Shown: positions 18,282 through 28,405, numbered from the stretch's first letter. The stretch is DNA of 64,000 bases from Novosphingobium sp. ST904 (GCF_001298105.1 NZ_LGJH01000156.1:87357-151356); one strand, 5' to 3'. Program-made: numbers and translations. The notes: a model not told the origin generated them from the sequence alone.

Positions 18282-18509
18282 TCAGTTGGCGCCGGCGCCC
18301 ATGGGAATCGGGGTGCCTTGCTTCAGGTATACGCGATTGTCTTCGATGCGATCGACATTGTCAAAAGCAATGAAATGGTGCGCGCCATCGGAACTGTCCG
18401 AACGCGTAAGCTTGATCTGGTCGTCCTTCACCGAATCGATAGTACCGACATGGGTGCCATTGTAATCAGTGACTTCCATGTGTTCACGGACGCGAAGTTT
18501 CTCGAACAT
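18282..18509 (-). CDS. DUF2171 domain protein 1
   Basis: A 75-residue protein starting MFEKLRVREHMEV, preceded by a GGAGGAAT ribosome site. It has the PRC-barrel-like DUF2171 pattern: a conserved VTDYNGTHVGTIDSVKDDQIKLTR core and a terminal DNRVYLKQGT strand. These short proteins are common in sphingomonads and related bacteria, and their role is unknown. It lies about 120 bp downstream of a paralogue (18629-18889) on the same strand. Confidence 0.85.
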   Translation of the reverse strand: MFEKLRVREHMEVTDYNGTHVGTIDSVKDDQIKLTRSDSSDGAHHFIAFDNVDRIEDNRVYLKQGTPIPMGAGAN

Positions 18510-18628
18510 AGGGATTCCTCCAGTGTCGTTCAGGACTTGATGATGACTAAACGGAGGTCCGTGATCTTCGTTCCGGCATTGGTCCCATGGCCGCCACGCT
18601 TCGTGGAAAAGAGGCGATCCGTGCTTGC

Positions 18629-18889
18629 TCAGGGCTGGGCGCCGAGGCCGAAAGTTTCGTCTCCGCGTGGGGAGAGCAGTATCCTCTCGCCGTCTACGCC
18701 GTCGATCTGGGTTGTCGCGACGAAGGACGAACCCTCGCCTTCGAGAATGACTTCCTCGCCGTCCACATGGTCGACCGTGCCGAGCACGGTGCCATCGGCG
18801 TCGATCACCGTCATGCCTTTGCGCACGATGCCCGATTCGGTGGGCCAGGCGGTCTGGACAGGGTCGAAAGGGGAAGGGGAAGGGGGCAT
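18629..18889 (-). CDS. DUF2171 domain protein 2
   Basis: An 86-residue paralogue of the neighbouring DUF2171 protein. After a Pro/Ser-rich N-terminus it shows the same core (GMTVIDADGTVLGTVDHVDGE) and strand pattern but with a more acidic surface. It starts at the ATG at 18889, which has GGAGGA seven bases upstream; a longer in-frame start at 19006 is less likely. Function unknown. Confidence 0.8.
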   Translation of the reverse strand: MPPSPSPFDPVQTAWPTESGIVRKGMTVIDADGTVLGTVDHVDGEEVILEGEGSSFVATTQIDGVDGERILLSPRGDETFGLGAQP

Positions 18890-19222
18890 CGCAAGTCCTC
18901 CGTAAGGGGCCTGAACTGGCCTTGGTAGAGGAAGAATACCCGGCAAACCGGCCCGGTTCCACGATTCGCCGCGAAAGGGGTGGCCTACAAGCCCTAGCGT
19001 TCCCATAATGACGAAGGCGCTAGATATGCCTGTTTAAGCTGTGGGAAGTTTTACCGAACCCGCTCCAAAAACGATCAAATTTGAGTATCGTGGCTGGTGT
19101 CGGCACCGGGGCTTGCCCCGCGCCCCAGAGATCATGCGTCGGGAAAGGCGCGGAGAGCCGCGCTTCGGCTCTGCGAATCGCCCGGCGCGCCATTTGAATC
19201 GAACACCCGGAGTTGTCCGCCC
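18890..19222. other. Gene-free stretch ahead of nrdB
   Basis: 333 bp between the start of a minus-strand DUF2171 gene and nrdB. An AT-richer part at 19015-19090 is the likeliest promoter zone for both directions. I found no NrdR-like 16-bp box pair that I could defend, and no small ORF. Confidence 0.3.
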
Positions 19223-20275
19223 ATGTCCCTTCTCGAAGCCCGCAAGACCTACAAGCCCTTCGAATATCCCTGGGCCTACGACTTCTGGAAGACGCAGCAG
19301 CAGATCCACTGGCTGCCCGAGGAAGTGCCGCTGGGCGAGGACTGCCGTGACTGGGCGCAGAACATCTCCGAGCATGAGCGCAACCTGCTCACACAGATCT
19401 TCCGCTTCTTCACCCAGGCCGACGTGGAAGTGCAGGACTGCTACCACGAGAAGTATGCGCGGGTCTTCAAGCCGACCGAGATCAAGATGATGCTCACCGC
19501 CTTCTCCAACATGGAGACGGTGCACATCGCCGCCTATTCGCACCTGCTCGACACCATCGGCATGCCCGAGAGCGAATACGGCATGTTCCTTGAATACGAG
19601 GAACTGAAGGCCAAGCACGACTACCTCCAGAAGTTCGGCGTCGACAATGACGAGGACATCGCGCGCACGCTGGCCATGTTCGGCGGCTTCACCGAGGGCG
19701 TTCAGCTTTTCGCGAGCTTCGCGATGCTGATGAACTTCCCGCGCTTCAACAAGATGAAGGGCATGGGGCAGATCGTCTCGTGGTCCGTGCGTGACGAATC
19801 GCTGCATTGCGAGGGCATCACCCGCCTGTTCCACGCCTTCGTGAAGGAGCGCGATTGCCTCAGCAAGGCCGTGAAGGACGACATTGCCGACCAGTGCCAG
19901 ACCACGGTTCGCCTGGAAGACGCCTTCATCGACCTTGCCTTCGAGATGGGCCCTGTTCCCGGCATGACCGCCAAGGACATCAAGAAGTACATCCGCTACA
20001 TCGCTGACTGGCGCATGGGCCAGCTCGGCCTCAACCCGATCTACCTGATCGAGGATCACCCCCTGCCGTGGCTGCAGCCGCTGCTCAACGGCGTGGAACA
20101 CGCGAACTTCTTCGAGACCCGTTCGACCGAGTATTCGAAGGGTGCGACGCGCGGGAACTGGAACGATGTGTGGTCGAACTTCGATTCGCGCCGCAACGTG
20201 AAGGCCAACGACGAAGTCCTGGTCGAGGACGGTTCCGAGCCCGACATGTTCGGCGCGACCGAGGCTGCCGAGTAA
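19223..20275 (+). CDS. nrdB: Ribonucleoside-diphosphate reductase beta subunit (class Ia)
   Basis: A 350-residue R2 protein. Iron ligands and the radical site are visible: D67 (FTQADVEVQD), E98 and H101 with the radical tyrosine Y105 (NMETVHIAAYSHLLD), and later E/H ligands in SVRDESLHCEGITRLFH. The C-terminal tail (DMFGATEAAE) is the acidic peptide that docks R1. It provides the tyrosyl radical for deoxyribonucleotide synthesis with NrdA, whose gene is not adjacent. The ATG at 19223 starts at the conserved MSLLEARKTYKPFEYP. A strong terminator follows. Confidence 0.96.
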   Translation: MSLLEARKTYKPFEYPWAYDFWKTQQQIHWLPEEVPLGEDCRDWAQNISEHERNLLTQIFRFFTQADVEVQDCYHEKYARVFKPTEIKMMLTAFSNMETVHIAAYSHLLDTIGMPESEYGMFLEYEELKAKHDYLQKFGVDNDEDIARTLAMFGGFTEGVQLFASFAMLMNFPRFNKMKGMGQIVSWSVRDESLHCEGITRLFHAFVKERDCLSKAVKDDIADQCQTTVRLEDAFIDLAFEMGPVPGMTAKDIKKYIRYIADWRMGQLGLNPIYLIEDHPLPWLQPLLNGVEHANFFETRSTEYSKGATRGNWNDVWSNFDSRRNVKANDEVLVEDGSEPDMFGATEAAE

Positions 20276-20304
20276 TCGCGCGGCGACTTTTGCCAGGGTA
20301 ACGG

Positions 20305-20344
20305 AAAAAAGGGCTCCCGGACGCTGTGTCCGGGAGCCCTTTTT
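20305..20344. terminator. Intrinsic terminator after nrdB, likely bidirectional
   Basis: An 11-bp stem GGGCTCCCGGA / TCCGGGAGCCC (20311-20321 / 20329-20339) flanked by A6 and T5 tracts, serving nrdB and the convergent nuclease gene. Confidence 0.9.
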
Positions 20345-20372
20345 CATGCGGGATCGGTTTGTGGAACCCGCG

Positions 20373-20882
20373 TCAGCACCAGTCCCGGCGATAGCCCTGC
20401 CACTGTTCCGCGAGCCCCTCGTCGACCAGCGCGGCGCCCAGGCTGCGGCCCTGCCGCGTCACCACGCGCAGGGCCCGGCCGTACCGATCCTTGTCGCGAC
20501 CGTCGCCGCCAGGCTGGAGCGAGAACGGCCCTTCGTTGAGCAGTGCGGTGAGGCGTTTGGTCGCTATGGCGCCAAGCCGGGCTTCCTCCGCGCACTCCGG
20601 CTTGCTGGTCTCCGGCGTATTGATGTCGGCGATGCGGATCTTCTCGCCTTCGTACCAGAAGGTGTCCCCGTCGACCACGCAGGTCCGGCGAACGGGCCCC
20701 GAGCAGCGCGCGAACTGCCCCGTTTCGGTATCGGCAGCGGTGGAGAAGGGCGTCTCGCCAAGGCCGGGGGCTGCCGAACGATGGCCGTGCCAGTAGTAGA
20801 GACCCGCGAGAGCCGCGAGCGGGAGCACGAAGCCGATCGGCGTCAGGCTCCAGCGGCCCCGCCGACGATATGATCTTGGCAT
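20373..20882 (-). CDS. Thermonuclease (SNase) family protein
   Basis: A 169-residue protein. An N-terminal membrane anchor (IGFVLPLAALAGLYYW) is followed by an SNase OB-fold domain: CVVDGDTFWYEGEKIRIADI with the metal-site aspartate, NTPETSKPE, ATKRLTALL and KDRYGRALR with the catalytic arginine. It is probably exported or inner-membrane anchored, cleaving nucleic acid outside the cytoplasm, but it lacks some residues of staphylococcal nuclease so activity is inferred. It lies 15 bp downstream of the PilZ gene on the same strand. Confidence 0.88.
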   Translation of the reverse strand: MPRSYRRRGRWSLTPIGFVLPLAALAGLYYWHGHRSAAPGLGETPFSTAADTETGQFARCSGPVRRTCVVDGDTFWYEGEKIRIADINTPETSKPECAEEARLGAIATKRLTALLNEGPFSLQPGGDGRDKDRYGRALRVVTRQGRSLGAALVDEGLAEQWQGYRRDWC

Positions 20883-20897
20883 TATGGAGAGCTGTCC

Positions 20898-21302
20898 TCA
20901 GGTTCCGTAGTCGCGTGCCTCTGGCGTGTCGAATTCGCCCCGGCAAGTGCGGATCAGCAAGTCCAGCTCGTGGTGGTGGAGTGCTTGCAGGAGCCGGAAG
21001 CCGAGCGTGCCGTTGCCGGTCCAGCGCACGCAGGCGTCGAGCGGCTCGGCCCCATCCGCTGCCACGACCAGCAGGTCGCCATTGGCGATGTCGGCAGGAA
21101 CGAGATCGACGGGCATGACGCAGCCTAGCCGGCAGCCCTGCTGCGACACTTCCACCAGCAGCCCGGTGCCGACAAGATTTCCGTCGCGCAGGATCGATGC
21201 CCTCCGGCGCACGGCATAGCGCTGATGGGCGCGTATTCTGAGCGTATTCACAGGCAAGGCCCCCCGGCCATCCGATTCCCTGGAACTGTGGTCTGACGCC
21301 AT
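20898..21302 (-). CDS. PilZ domain protein 1
   Basis: A 134-residue PilZ-fold protein. It has an RxxxR-like start (RAHQRYAVRRRA), the conserved VEVSQQGCRLGC strand, which corresponds to the (D/N)-x-S-x-x-G motif with V-S-Q-Q-G, and a GFRLL tail strand. Most residues needed for cyclic di-GMP binding are only partly kept, so binding is uncertain. Function unknown; it sits upstream of the SNase gene. Confidence 0.75.
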   Translation of the reverse strand: MASDHSSRESDGRGALPVNTLRIRAHQRYAVRRRASILRDGNLVGTGLLVEVSQQGCRLGCVMPVDLVPADIANGDLLVVAADGAEPLDACVRWTGNGTLGFRLLQALHHHELDLLIRTCRGEFDTPEARDYGT

Positions 21303-21358
21303 GTTCTTATGATCCGGTTACCGGGCGCTTCCGCTCCCGATCCCGAATTCCCGTGCCT

Positions 21359-21721
21359 TCAGACCAGCCAGCTGCCGGGATTGGGCATCGGCGCATGCTT
21401 CTGGGCATTGAGCAGGCTCATCACGCAGCGCACGATCACCAATATGCCAACGGCCGCCAGCACGAACACGCCGATCAGCACGATCATCAGCAATATGCCC
21501 AGGATGCTTCCCGCCAGGCCCAGCCAGAAGGTGTTGATGAGGTACTGGTAGTGGGACTGTTCCCAGTCCGCCTTGGGCTCTCCCCGCCAGACGTAGGCGA
21601 GCACCACGCCGACGATGGCGGTAATCCCGGTAACGCAGGACGCGAGATACAGCAGGCTGATTATCGTCGGTTGATTGAACTCGAATCCCGAATTCGTAGT
21701 CGAGCGGTTCAGGTCGTCCAT
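21359..21721 (-). CDS. DUF4870-type small membrane protein
   Basis: A 120-residue protein with three hydrophobic segments (SLLYLASCVTGITAIVGVVLAYVW split by a turn, then LGLAGSILGILLMIVLIGVFVLAAVGILVIV). The W..SHYQYLINTFW motif between them is typical of DUF4870/TIC20-like proteins. It starts at the ATG at 21721 with GGAGAG upstream. Function unknown. Confidence 0.82.
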   Translation of the reverse strand: MDDLNRSTTNSGFEFNQPTIISLLYLASCVTGITAIVGVVLAYVWRGEPKADWEQSHYQYLINTFWLGLAGSILGILLMIVLIGVFVLAAVGILVIVRCVMSLLNAQKHAPMPNPGSWLV

Positions 21722-21939
21722 GGCTTTCTCTCCATGATGTACCCCAGGCCCTTGATGCTGCCCGCTTTGCGACTTTGGCGCAAGCATTGGATTCTCGGGC
21801 GTTTCCGGAGGGATTTCACCGGCGCGGGAAAGGTTCGCGGGCCCACACCCGGGCGATGATTGCCGGATGGCTGCAATTGCGCTGGCGCTGCTCCGCCGGG
21901 GAGCTAGGCTGCGGCAAAACGGGGGAGAGGACGCAAGCG

Positions 21940-23400
21940 ATGACGGAAACGATCGTCCAGACGCGCGCGGGGCGGGTTTCCGGCCTCGAAGGAGCCGGAT
22001 TCACGCGATTTCTCGGCATACCTTATGCCCGCGCGGAGCGTTTCGGCGTGCCAGAGGTGGTCGCGCCCTGGTCCGGCGCCCATCCGGCCAACCGCTTCGG
22101 GCGGCAATGCCCGCAGCAGTACGGCGGCAAGGTGCGCCGCGATGTGCTGGAAGGCCCGGACTACGGCGAGGATTGCCTCCACCTCAACGTCTACCGTCCC
22201 GATGGCGGCGCGGCCGGGCCGAAGCCCGTCATGGTGTGGATCCACGGCGGAGCGTTCATGGCGGGGGGCTCGAATGCCTACGATGCCTCCCGGCTCGCGC
22301 AGGAGGGTGACATCGTCGTCGTCACCATCAATTACCGCGTAGGGGTGCTCGGTTTCGTCAACTTCGGCGATGCCCTCGGGCTTCCGGCCATTCCGTCGAA
22401 CCCCGGCCTGCGTGACCAGATCGCGGCGCTCGAATGGGTGCGGGACAATATTACGGCGTTCGGCGGCGATCCGGGGCGGGTTACGATCTGCGGACAATCG
22501 GCGGGGTCGATGTCGGTCTCGCTGCTGATGGTCTCACCGCGGGCGAGGGGGCTGTTCCACGGCGCGGTGATGCAATCCGGTGCGGTGAGCCTCATTCACG
22601 ATCGCGCGCGTTCGATCCGCGACGCGCAGCGTTTCGCGGCAGTTCTCGGGCTGGACCAGTCGAGCCTCGAACGTTTGCGGACGATGGACCTTGCGGAACT
22701 GATCGGCGCGCAGGCTACCGTGAGCGGGCAACTCAGCAACGCCATTCCGGCGGCGCCCTGGTACGACGGCGACGTGCTGCCGGCCTCCTTCGAGGAAACC
22801 CTGTCGGCCCCCACCGCGCCGGTGCCGCTGCTTGCGGGTGCTGCGCGGGACGAGATTCGCCTGTTCGACCTCATGCCCGGCAATATCCTGCCGTCGAAGT
22901 GGCCCGATCTCGAAGCCCTGCTGCGCGAGCAGCTGGGCGAGGCCCATGCCGCCCGCGTGCTTGCGGCCTATCCGCGCAACCGCAAGGGGCGGATCGCGCT
23001 GGGATCGGACCTGACTTTCATCATGCCGACGCGGCATTTCGCCGAGCGCCATTCCGCCGCCCAGCCGACCTGGTTCTATCGTTTCGACTATGCGCACCCG
23101 ATTGCCGGGGCCACGCACGGACTGGACCTGACGGTGTTCTGGCCGTTCAAGGGCTTCAAGATGGCGCTTGCCCGCGGCGGGCCGGATGCCGGGCGCCGGG
23201 CGGAACTGGGCCGCCGGATGCGCGCGCATGTCGCCCATTTCGTGCGCCATGGCGATCCGGGCGACATCTGGCCGCGCTATGACCGCGCGAGCCGGAAACT
23301 GCGGGTCTACGATCTGGCCGACCGGATCGAAGCCGACCCCCTGGCCGCGCGCTACGCCGCCTGGGAAGGACGGGACGTGCAGCCGGGGCTCGGGAAGTAG
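21940..23400 (+). CDS. Carboxylesterase type B family protein
   Basis: A 486-residue alpha/beta hydrolase. The oxyanion motif IHGGAF starts at 101, the nucleophile elbow GQSAG is at 185-189 (S187), and a late HGLDLTVFWPF holds the likely catalytic histidine region. FLGIPYARAERF and EDCLHLNVYRP are the type B signatures. There is no obvious signal peptide from this start; a longer in-frame start lies upstream but its residues look non-coding. The substrate is unknown. The stop is one base from that of the convergent nupC gene. Confidence 0.9.
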   Translation: MTETIVQTRAGRVSGLEGAGFTRFLGIPYARAERFGVPEVVAPWSGAHPANRFGRQCPQQYGGKVRRDVLEGPDYGEDCLHLNVYRPDGGAAGPKPVMVWIHGGAFMAGGSNAYDASRLAQEGDIVVVTINYRVGVLGFVNFGDALGLPAIPSNPGLRDQIAALEWVRDNITAFGGDPGRVTICGQSAGSMSVSLLMVSPRARGLFHGAVMQSGAVSLIHDRARSIRDAQRFAAVLGLDQSSLERLRTMDLAELIGAQATVSGQLSNAIPAAPWYDGDVLPASFEETLSAPTAPVPLLAGAARDEIRLFDLMPGNILPSKWPDLEALLREQLGEAHAARVLAAYPRNRKGRIALGSDLTFIMPTRHFAERHSAAQPTWFYRFDYAHPIAGATHGLDLTVFWPFKGFKMALARGGPDAGRRAELGRRMRAHVAHFVRHGDPGDIWPRYDRASRKLRVYDLADRIEADPLAARYAAWEGRDVQPGLGK

Positions 23401-23401
23401 A

Positions 23402-24748
23402 TCAGCCCAGCCCGAGGAACAGGCCGGCCAGCGCGGCGCTCATCAGGTTTGACAGGCTGCCCGCGCAGAGCGCGCGCACGCCGAGGCGGGCGATGATCGG
23501 GCGCTGGTTGGGGGCGAGTCCGCCGGTTACCGCCATCTGGATGGCGATCGAGGAGAAGTTGGCGAAGCCGCAGAGCGCGAAAGTGACGACGGCCACGGTG
23601 CGCGGGCTGAGCGCCGACATCTGTCCGAGGTCGATGAAGGCGACGAATTCGTTGAGGACGATCTTGCTGCCGAACAGGCTGCCGGCCTGCATCGCCTCAT
23701 GCCAGTCGGGCGTGGCGAGCAGGTAGAAGATCGGCGCGAAGAGGTAGCCCAGCAGGCCCTGGAAGGTCACGCCGGAGAAACCGAACAGCGCGCCGATCCA
23801 GCCGACGATGCCGTTGGCGAGCGCGATCAGGGCGACGAAGGCCAGCACCATGGCGCCGACGGCCACGGCCAGCTTCACGCCGGTCTGCGCGCCCTGCGAG
23901 GCGGCCATGATGATGTTGGCGGGCTTTTCCTCGTCGTGCTCGACCGCTTCGGGTTCGTCGACGTGGACGCCCGGCAGGTGAGTCACGTCGGCGCGGTTGA
24001 GCGCGGCGGCGGCGGCGCCGGCGGGCGGCAGCGTGCCCTCATGGACTTCAACTTCGCCGGACGCGGGGTCGACCGGGGCGGGGCGCGGGTCGGGCATGAT
24101 CATCTTGGCCATGAAGATGCCCCCCGGCGCCGACATGAAGGCAGCGGCGACGAGATAGTCGATGCGGATGCCCATCGAGGCATAGGCGGCCAGGATCGTG
24201 CCTGCCACGCCGGCAAGGCCCACGCTCATCACGCAGAACAGCTGCGAGGGGTTGAGCGAGGCGAGGTAGGGGCGGATCACCAGCGGGGCCTCGCTCTGGC
24301 CGACGAAAATGTTCGAGGCGGCGCAAAGGCTTTCGACCTTGCTGATCCCCGTGAGCTTTTCAAGCCCGCCGCCGATCCAGCGGACCACCAGCGGCATGAT
24401 CTTCAGGTAATAGAGGATCGAGATCAGCGAGGCGAAGAAGATGATGACCGGCAGGGCCGAGATCGCGAAGCTGTGTCCGCCGATTTCCGGGCTGGCGAGG
24501 GGGCCGAACAGGAAATCGACACCGGCATGGGCATAGCCGAGCAGGCTTTCGACGCCCGAAGCGGCCCCGCCGAGCAGGTCTTTTCCGAAAGGCACATAGA
24601 GCACGAGCGCAGCCAGACCGGCCTGCAGCGCGAATGCCGCTCCCACCACGCGCAGGCGGATCGCGCGGCGATTGGTGGACAGAAGAAAGGCGGCAGCCAT
24701 GATGAGGACGATGCCGAGCAGGCTGTAGGCGACGTGCATCGTCCCCAT
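23402..24748 (-). CDS. NupC-family concentrative nucleoside transporter
   Basis: A 448-residue membrane protein. It has the CNT signatures GQSEAPLVIRPYL, FCVMSVGLAGVAGTILAAY, and a late FGSKIVLNEFVAFIDL with CGFANFSSIAIQ. These form the nucleoside and sodium sites of the family, giving cation-coupled import of nucleosides. A long acidic loop (about residues 225-285, rich in Glu, Pro and Ala) between the central helices is larger than in NupC. It is divergent from a queuosine-precursor transporter with about 95 bp between starts. I chose MGTMHVAYSL; a start at 24739 is also possible. Confidence 0.9.
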   Translation of the reverse strand: MGTMHVAYSLLGIVLIMAAAFLLSTNRRAIRLRVVGAAFALQAGLAALVLYVPFGKDLLGGAASGVESLLGYAHAGVDFLFGPLASPEIGGHSFAISALPVIIFFASLISILYYLKIMPLVVRWIGGGLEKLTGISKVESLCAASNIFVGQSEAPLVIRPYLASLNPSQLFCVMSVGLAGVAGTILAAYASMGIRIDYLVAAAFMSAPGGIFMAKMIMPDPRPAPVDPASGEVEVHEGTLPPAGAAAAALNRADVTHLPGVHVDEPEAVEHDEEKPANIIMAASQGAQTGVKLAVAVGAMVLAFVALIALANGIVGWIGALFGFSGVTFQGLLGYLFAPIFYLLATPDWHEAMQAGSLFGSKIVLNEFVAFIDLGQMSALSPRTVAVVTFALCGFANFSSIAIQMAVTGGLAPNQRPIIARLGVRALCAGSLSNLMSAALAGLFLGLG

Positions 24749-24841
24749 TTCTCCGAAAAACGTGCTGAATCTGTGCGCAAACCTAGAGGCGCGCATTCGT
24801 GACGGCTAGTGCAATTGTTTCGCGCCCGTTAGAGCATCGTC

Positions 24842-25519
24842 ATGGAACCGCAAGCCCCTGCAAGCGCGCAATCCCGCGCCGTCGCCATTCCCCGCTCGAT
24901 GTTCGTGTTCTCGACGCTCTATGGCGGGCTGGTCGTGCTGGCGGGCGTGCTGGGCATCAAGATCGCCTCGCTGGGCGAGTGGCCCGTCGTCGGCAATCTT
25001 GCCGTCGAGTCGGGAATCTTCGCTTTCCTGCTGCTCGTCGTCCTTTCGAGCGCGGTGGCCGAGCTGCACGGAACCGCCGTGGCCAACCGGCTGGTGCGCT
25101 TCGGCTTCATCCCGCTCATCGTTTCGATGAGCCTGCTGACACTGGTGATCCACGCCGTGCCGCCGGCGCCGTTCTGGCAGGATCAGGAGGCCTTCGCCCG
25201 CCTCCTCGGTCAGGGCGCGCGGATGCAGTTCGCCGGCCTTGTCTCCTACGGCGTGTCGCAGACGCTCAACGTCACCGTGTTCTCACGGCTTGCCGCCGGG
25301 CGCGAGGGCGGAATGCTGCTGCTGCGCGCATGGATCGCCAGCCTGCTTTCGCAAGTGGTGGACACGCTGATCTTCATCACGATCTCGTTTGCCGGTGTGC
25401 TGCCGCTCTGGGGCATCATGGAGGGCCAGATCATCTCCAAGCTGCTGCTTTCCACGATCATGGTGCCGCCGTTCATCTGGCTTTTCGTGAAGCTCGGTCG
25501 CAAACTGGACGGCGAATGA
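24842..25519 (+). CDS. Queuosine precursor transporter (YhhQ family)
   Basis: A 225-residue protein with about six membrane segments of the VUT_1/YhhQ family. It shows FVFSTLYGGLVVLAG, the VVLSSAVAELHG block at the position of the family's T..EVYG, IHAVPPAPFWQDQEAF, and the C-terminal DTLIFITISFAGV. Members import queuine, preQ0 or preQ1 for tRNA modification. A second, longer homologue lies at 62285-63124. No preQ1 riboswitch could be recognised in the short divergent region. Confidence 0.85.
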   Translation: MEPQAPASAQSRAVAIPRSMFVFSTLYGGLVVLAGVLGIKIASLGEWPVVGNLAVESGIFAFLLLVVLSSAVAELHGTAVANRLVRFGFIPLIVSMSLLTLVIHAVPPAPFWQDQEAFARLLGQGARMQFAGLVSYGVSQTLNVTVFSRLAAGREGGMLLLRAWIASLLSQVVDTLIFITISFAGVLPLWGIMEGQIISKLLLSTIMVPPFIWLFVKLGRKLDGE

Positions 25520-25584
25520 AATATTCGGCCGTCAGGGGCCGAAAACTGGGTTTTAATTCTGCGCAAGGGGTCTAAAGCGCGCCC

Positions 25585-26484
25585 ATGCCGATTCCGCACG
25601 ATCCCGCCATGCTCTCGAAGGCCGAGACGCTCGTCGATGCGCTGCCCTACCTGCAGCGTTATGCCGGTCGCACGTTCGTTGTGAAATACGGCGGCCACGC
25701 GATGGGCGATCCCGAACTGGCGCGAGATTTCGCGGAAGACGTGGTCCTGCTCAAGGCCGTGGGCATCAATCCGGTGGTCGTCCATGGCGGCGGTCCGCAG
25801 ATCGGCGCCATGCTCAAGACCATGGGCGTCGAATCGCGCTTCATCGACGGGCTGCGCGTAACCGACAAGCAGACCGCGCAAGTCGCCGAGATGGTGCTGT
25901 CGGGCGTCATCAACAAGGAAATCGTCGGCTGGATCGCGCAGGCGGGCGGCAAGGCCATGGGGATTTCCGGCAAGGACGGCGGTCTCGTCACCGCCGCCAA
26001 GGTGCAGCGCACCGCCAAGGACCCGGACAGCAATATCGAGCGCGTTGTCGACCTCGGCTTCGTGGGCGAGCCTGCGACGATCGATATCGGCGTGATCGAG
26101 ACGATCTCGTCCGCGGGCATGATCCCGGTGATCGCGCCGATCGCACCGGGAGAGGACGGGCAGACCTACAATATCAACGCAGACACCATGGCCGGCGCCG
26201 TTGCCGCCGCGCTGGGTGCCTCGCGCCTGTTCCTGCTGACCGACGTGCGCGGCGTGCTGGACAAGCAGGGCGAACTGCTGACGGACCTCACCCCTTCCGA
26301 CATCGTGAAGCTCCAGCAGGACGGCACGATTTCGGGCGGCATGATCCCCAAGCTCGAAACCTGCATTCACGCGGTAGAAGCGGGCTGCGAAGCCGCCGTC
26401 GTGCTTGACGGGCGGGTTTCCCATGCCATGTTGCTGGAAATATTCACGCAGGAAGGTGCCGGCACGCTGATCCGCGCCGGCTAA
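25585..26484 (+). CDS. argB: Acetylglutamate kinase
   Basis: A 299-residue amino-acid kinase. VVKYGGHAMG near residue 32 binds phosphate, VVVHGGGPQIG binds acetylglutamate, and a late NADTMAGAVAAAL plus LTDVRGVLDKQGEL complete the active site. GGMIPKLETC is the arginine-sensing and phosphate loop. It carries out the second step of arginine synthesis, phosphorylating N-acetylglutamate. The next gene (lipoprotein, 48 bp downstream) may be cotranscribed. Confidence 0.96.
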   Translation: MPIPHDPAMLSKAETLVDALPYLQRYAGRTFVVKYGGHAMGDPELARDFAEDVVLLKAVGINPVVVHGGGPQIGAMLKTMGVESRFIDGLRVTDKQTAQVAEMVLSGVINKEIVGWIAQAGGKAMGISGKDGGLVTAAKVQRTAKDPDSNIERVVDLGFVGEPATIDIGVIETISSAGMIPVIAPIAPGEDGQTYNINADTMAGAVAAALGASRLFLLTDVRGVLDKQGELLTDLTPSDIVKLQQDGTISGGMIPKLETCIHAVEAGCEAAVVLDGRVSHAMLLEIFTQEGAGTLIRAG

Positions 26485-26532
26485 GCCGAACTGCCCGGGG
26501 GAACTTTCCTGCTGAAAGGCAATTCGACCCAC

Positions 26533-27096
<564 letters not shown>

Positions 27097-27223
27097 GGCA
27101 GTTCACGACCTGAGAGCGCACGGTGTGTAACCGCGCGTTGCTCGCAAGCGGGCCGCGCTTGCCCCGCCTGCCCTGCCTCGGCTATCAGGCGGGCGCTTCA
27201 TTCCTCAGAAAGGCCCCACGCCC

Positions 27224-27505
27224 ATGCTCGGCGGTGTGATCAACGCCCTTATCTATCTCGTACAGATCCTTACCACGCTGGTGCTTGTCCAGTTCGTGCT
27301 GGGTCTGCTGATCTCCTTCAACGTGGTGAACCTGCATAACCGGTTCGTCGAGGCGATCTGGCGGGCGCTCAATGCGTTGCTCGATCCGATCCTCAGCCCG
27401 ATCCGGCGGATCATGCCCAATACGGGCGGGATCGACTTCTCGCCGATGGTGCTGATCATCGGCCTGAACGTGCTCATCATGATCCTCCAGCCGATGGCCT
27501 ACTGA
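27224..27505 (+). CDS. YggT family membrane protein
   Basis: A 93-residue protein with two hydrophobic segments flanking the YggT signature (RFVEAIWRALNALLDPILSPIRRIMP, then GGIDFSPMVLIIGL). YggT proteins are widespread and implicated in membrane or divisome-related roles, but their biochemical function is unknown. It ends one base before folD and is almost certainly cotranscribed with it. Confidence 0.9.
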   Translation: MLGGVINALIYLVQILTTLVLVQFVLGLLISFNVVNLHNRFVEAIWRALNALLDPILSPIRRIMPNTGGIDFSPMVLIIGLNVLIMILQPMAY

Positions 27506-27506
27506 C

Positions 27507-28405
27507 ATGACCACCGAGAACCAGATCATCGACGGCAAGGCGTTTGCCGAGGGCCTGCGCAGCCGCATCGCGGTTGCCGCCGCGGCATTCGAACGGCAGG
27601 CCGCCCGCAAGGCAGGCCTCGCGGTCGTGCTGGTGGGCGAAGACCCGGCAAGCCAGGTCTATGTCCGCAACAAGGGCAAGCAGACCGTGGCCTGCGGCAT
27701 GGAGAGCTTCGAGCACAAGCTGCCCGCCGACACGTCCGAGGACGATCTGCTGGCGGTTGTCGAGCAGCTCAATGCCGATCCCGCCGTGGACGGCATTCTC
27801 GTCCAGCTTCCCCTGCCTTCGCATATGAACGAGCAGAAGGTCATCGCCACGATCAACCCCGACAAGGACGTTGACGGCTTCCATGTCGTCACGTCGGGCG
27901 CCTCGCCACCGGGCTGCCGGGCTTCGTGCCGTGCACGCCGCTGGGCTGCGTGATGTTGCTCAAGGACCGGCTGGGCTCGCTTTCCGGGCTGAACGCGGTG
28001 GTGATCGGCCGTTCGAACATCGTCGGCAAGCCGATGGCGCAGCTCCTCATCGCGGAAAGCTGCACCGTCACCGTGGCGCACAGCCGCACCAGGGACCTGC
28101 CCGAAGTCGTGCGCGGCGCCGATATCGTGATTGCGGCCGTCGGCCGCCCCGAGATGGTGAAGGGCGATTGGCTCAAGCCCGGCGCGACCGTGATCGACGT
28201 GGGCATCAATCGCGTGCCGGCGGCCGAAGAGGGCAAGAGCAAGCTGGTGGGCGACGTGGACTTCGCCTCGGCCGCGCAAGTTGCGGGCGCTATCACCCCG
28301 GTTCCGGGCGGGGTCGGCCCCATGACCATCGCCGTCCTGCTGCGTAACACGATCGTCGCCGCGCATCGCAATGCGGGTCTGTCGCTGGACGAGAGCGCGC
28401 TTTGA
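27507..28405 (+). CDS. folD: Methylenetetrahydrofolate dehydrogenase/cyclohydrolase FolD, frameshifted in this sequence
   Basis: The first frame gives the catalytic domain: LAVVLVGEDPASQVYVRNK with the catalytic Y/K pair, then ILVQLPLPSHM and NPDKDVDGFH. After a one-base deletion near 27898 (GGC-C-GCC reduced to GGCGCC) the other frame gives the NADP domain: FVPCTPLGCVMLL, VVIGRSNIVGKPMAQLL and ITPVPGGVGPMTIAVLL. Joined length is about 299 residues, standard for FolD. It is a bifunctional one-carbon enzyme usually needed for growth, so an actual null allele is unlikely. It overlaps the next gene by 4 bp. Confidence 0.93.
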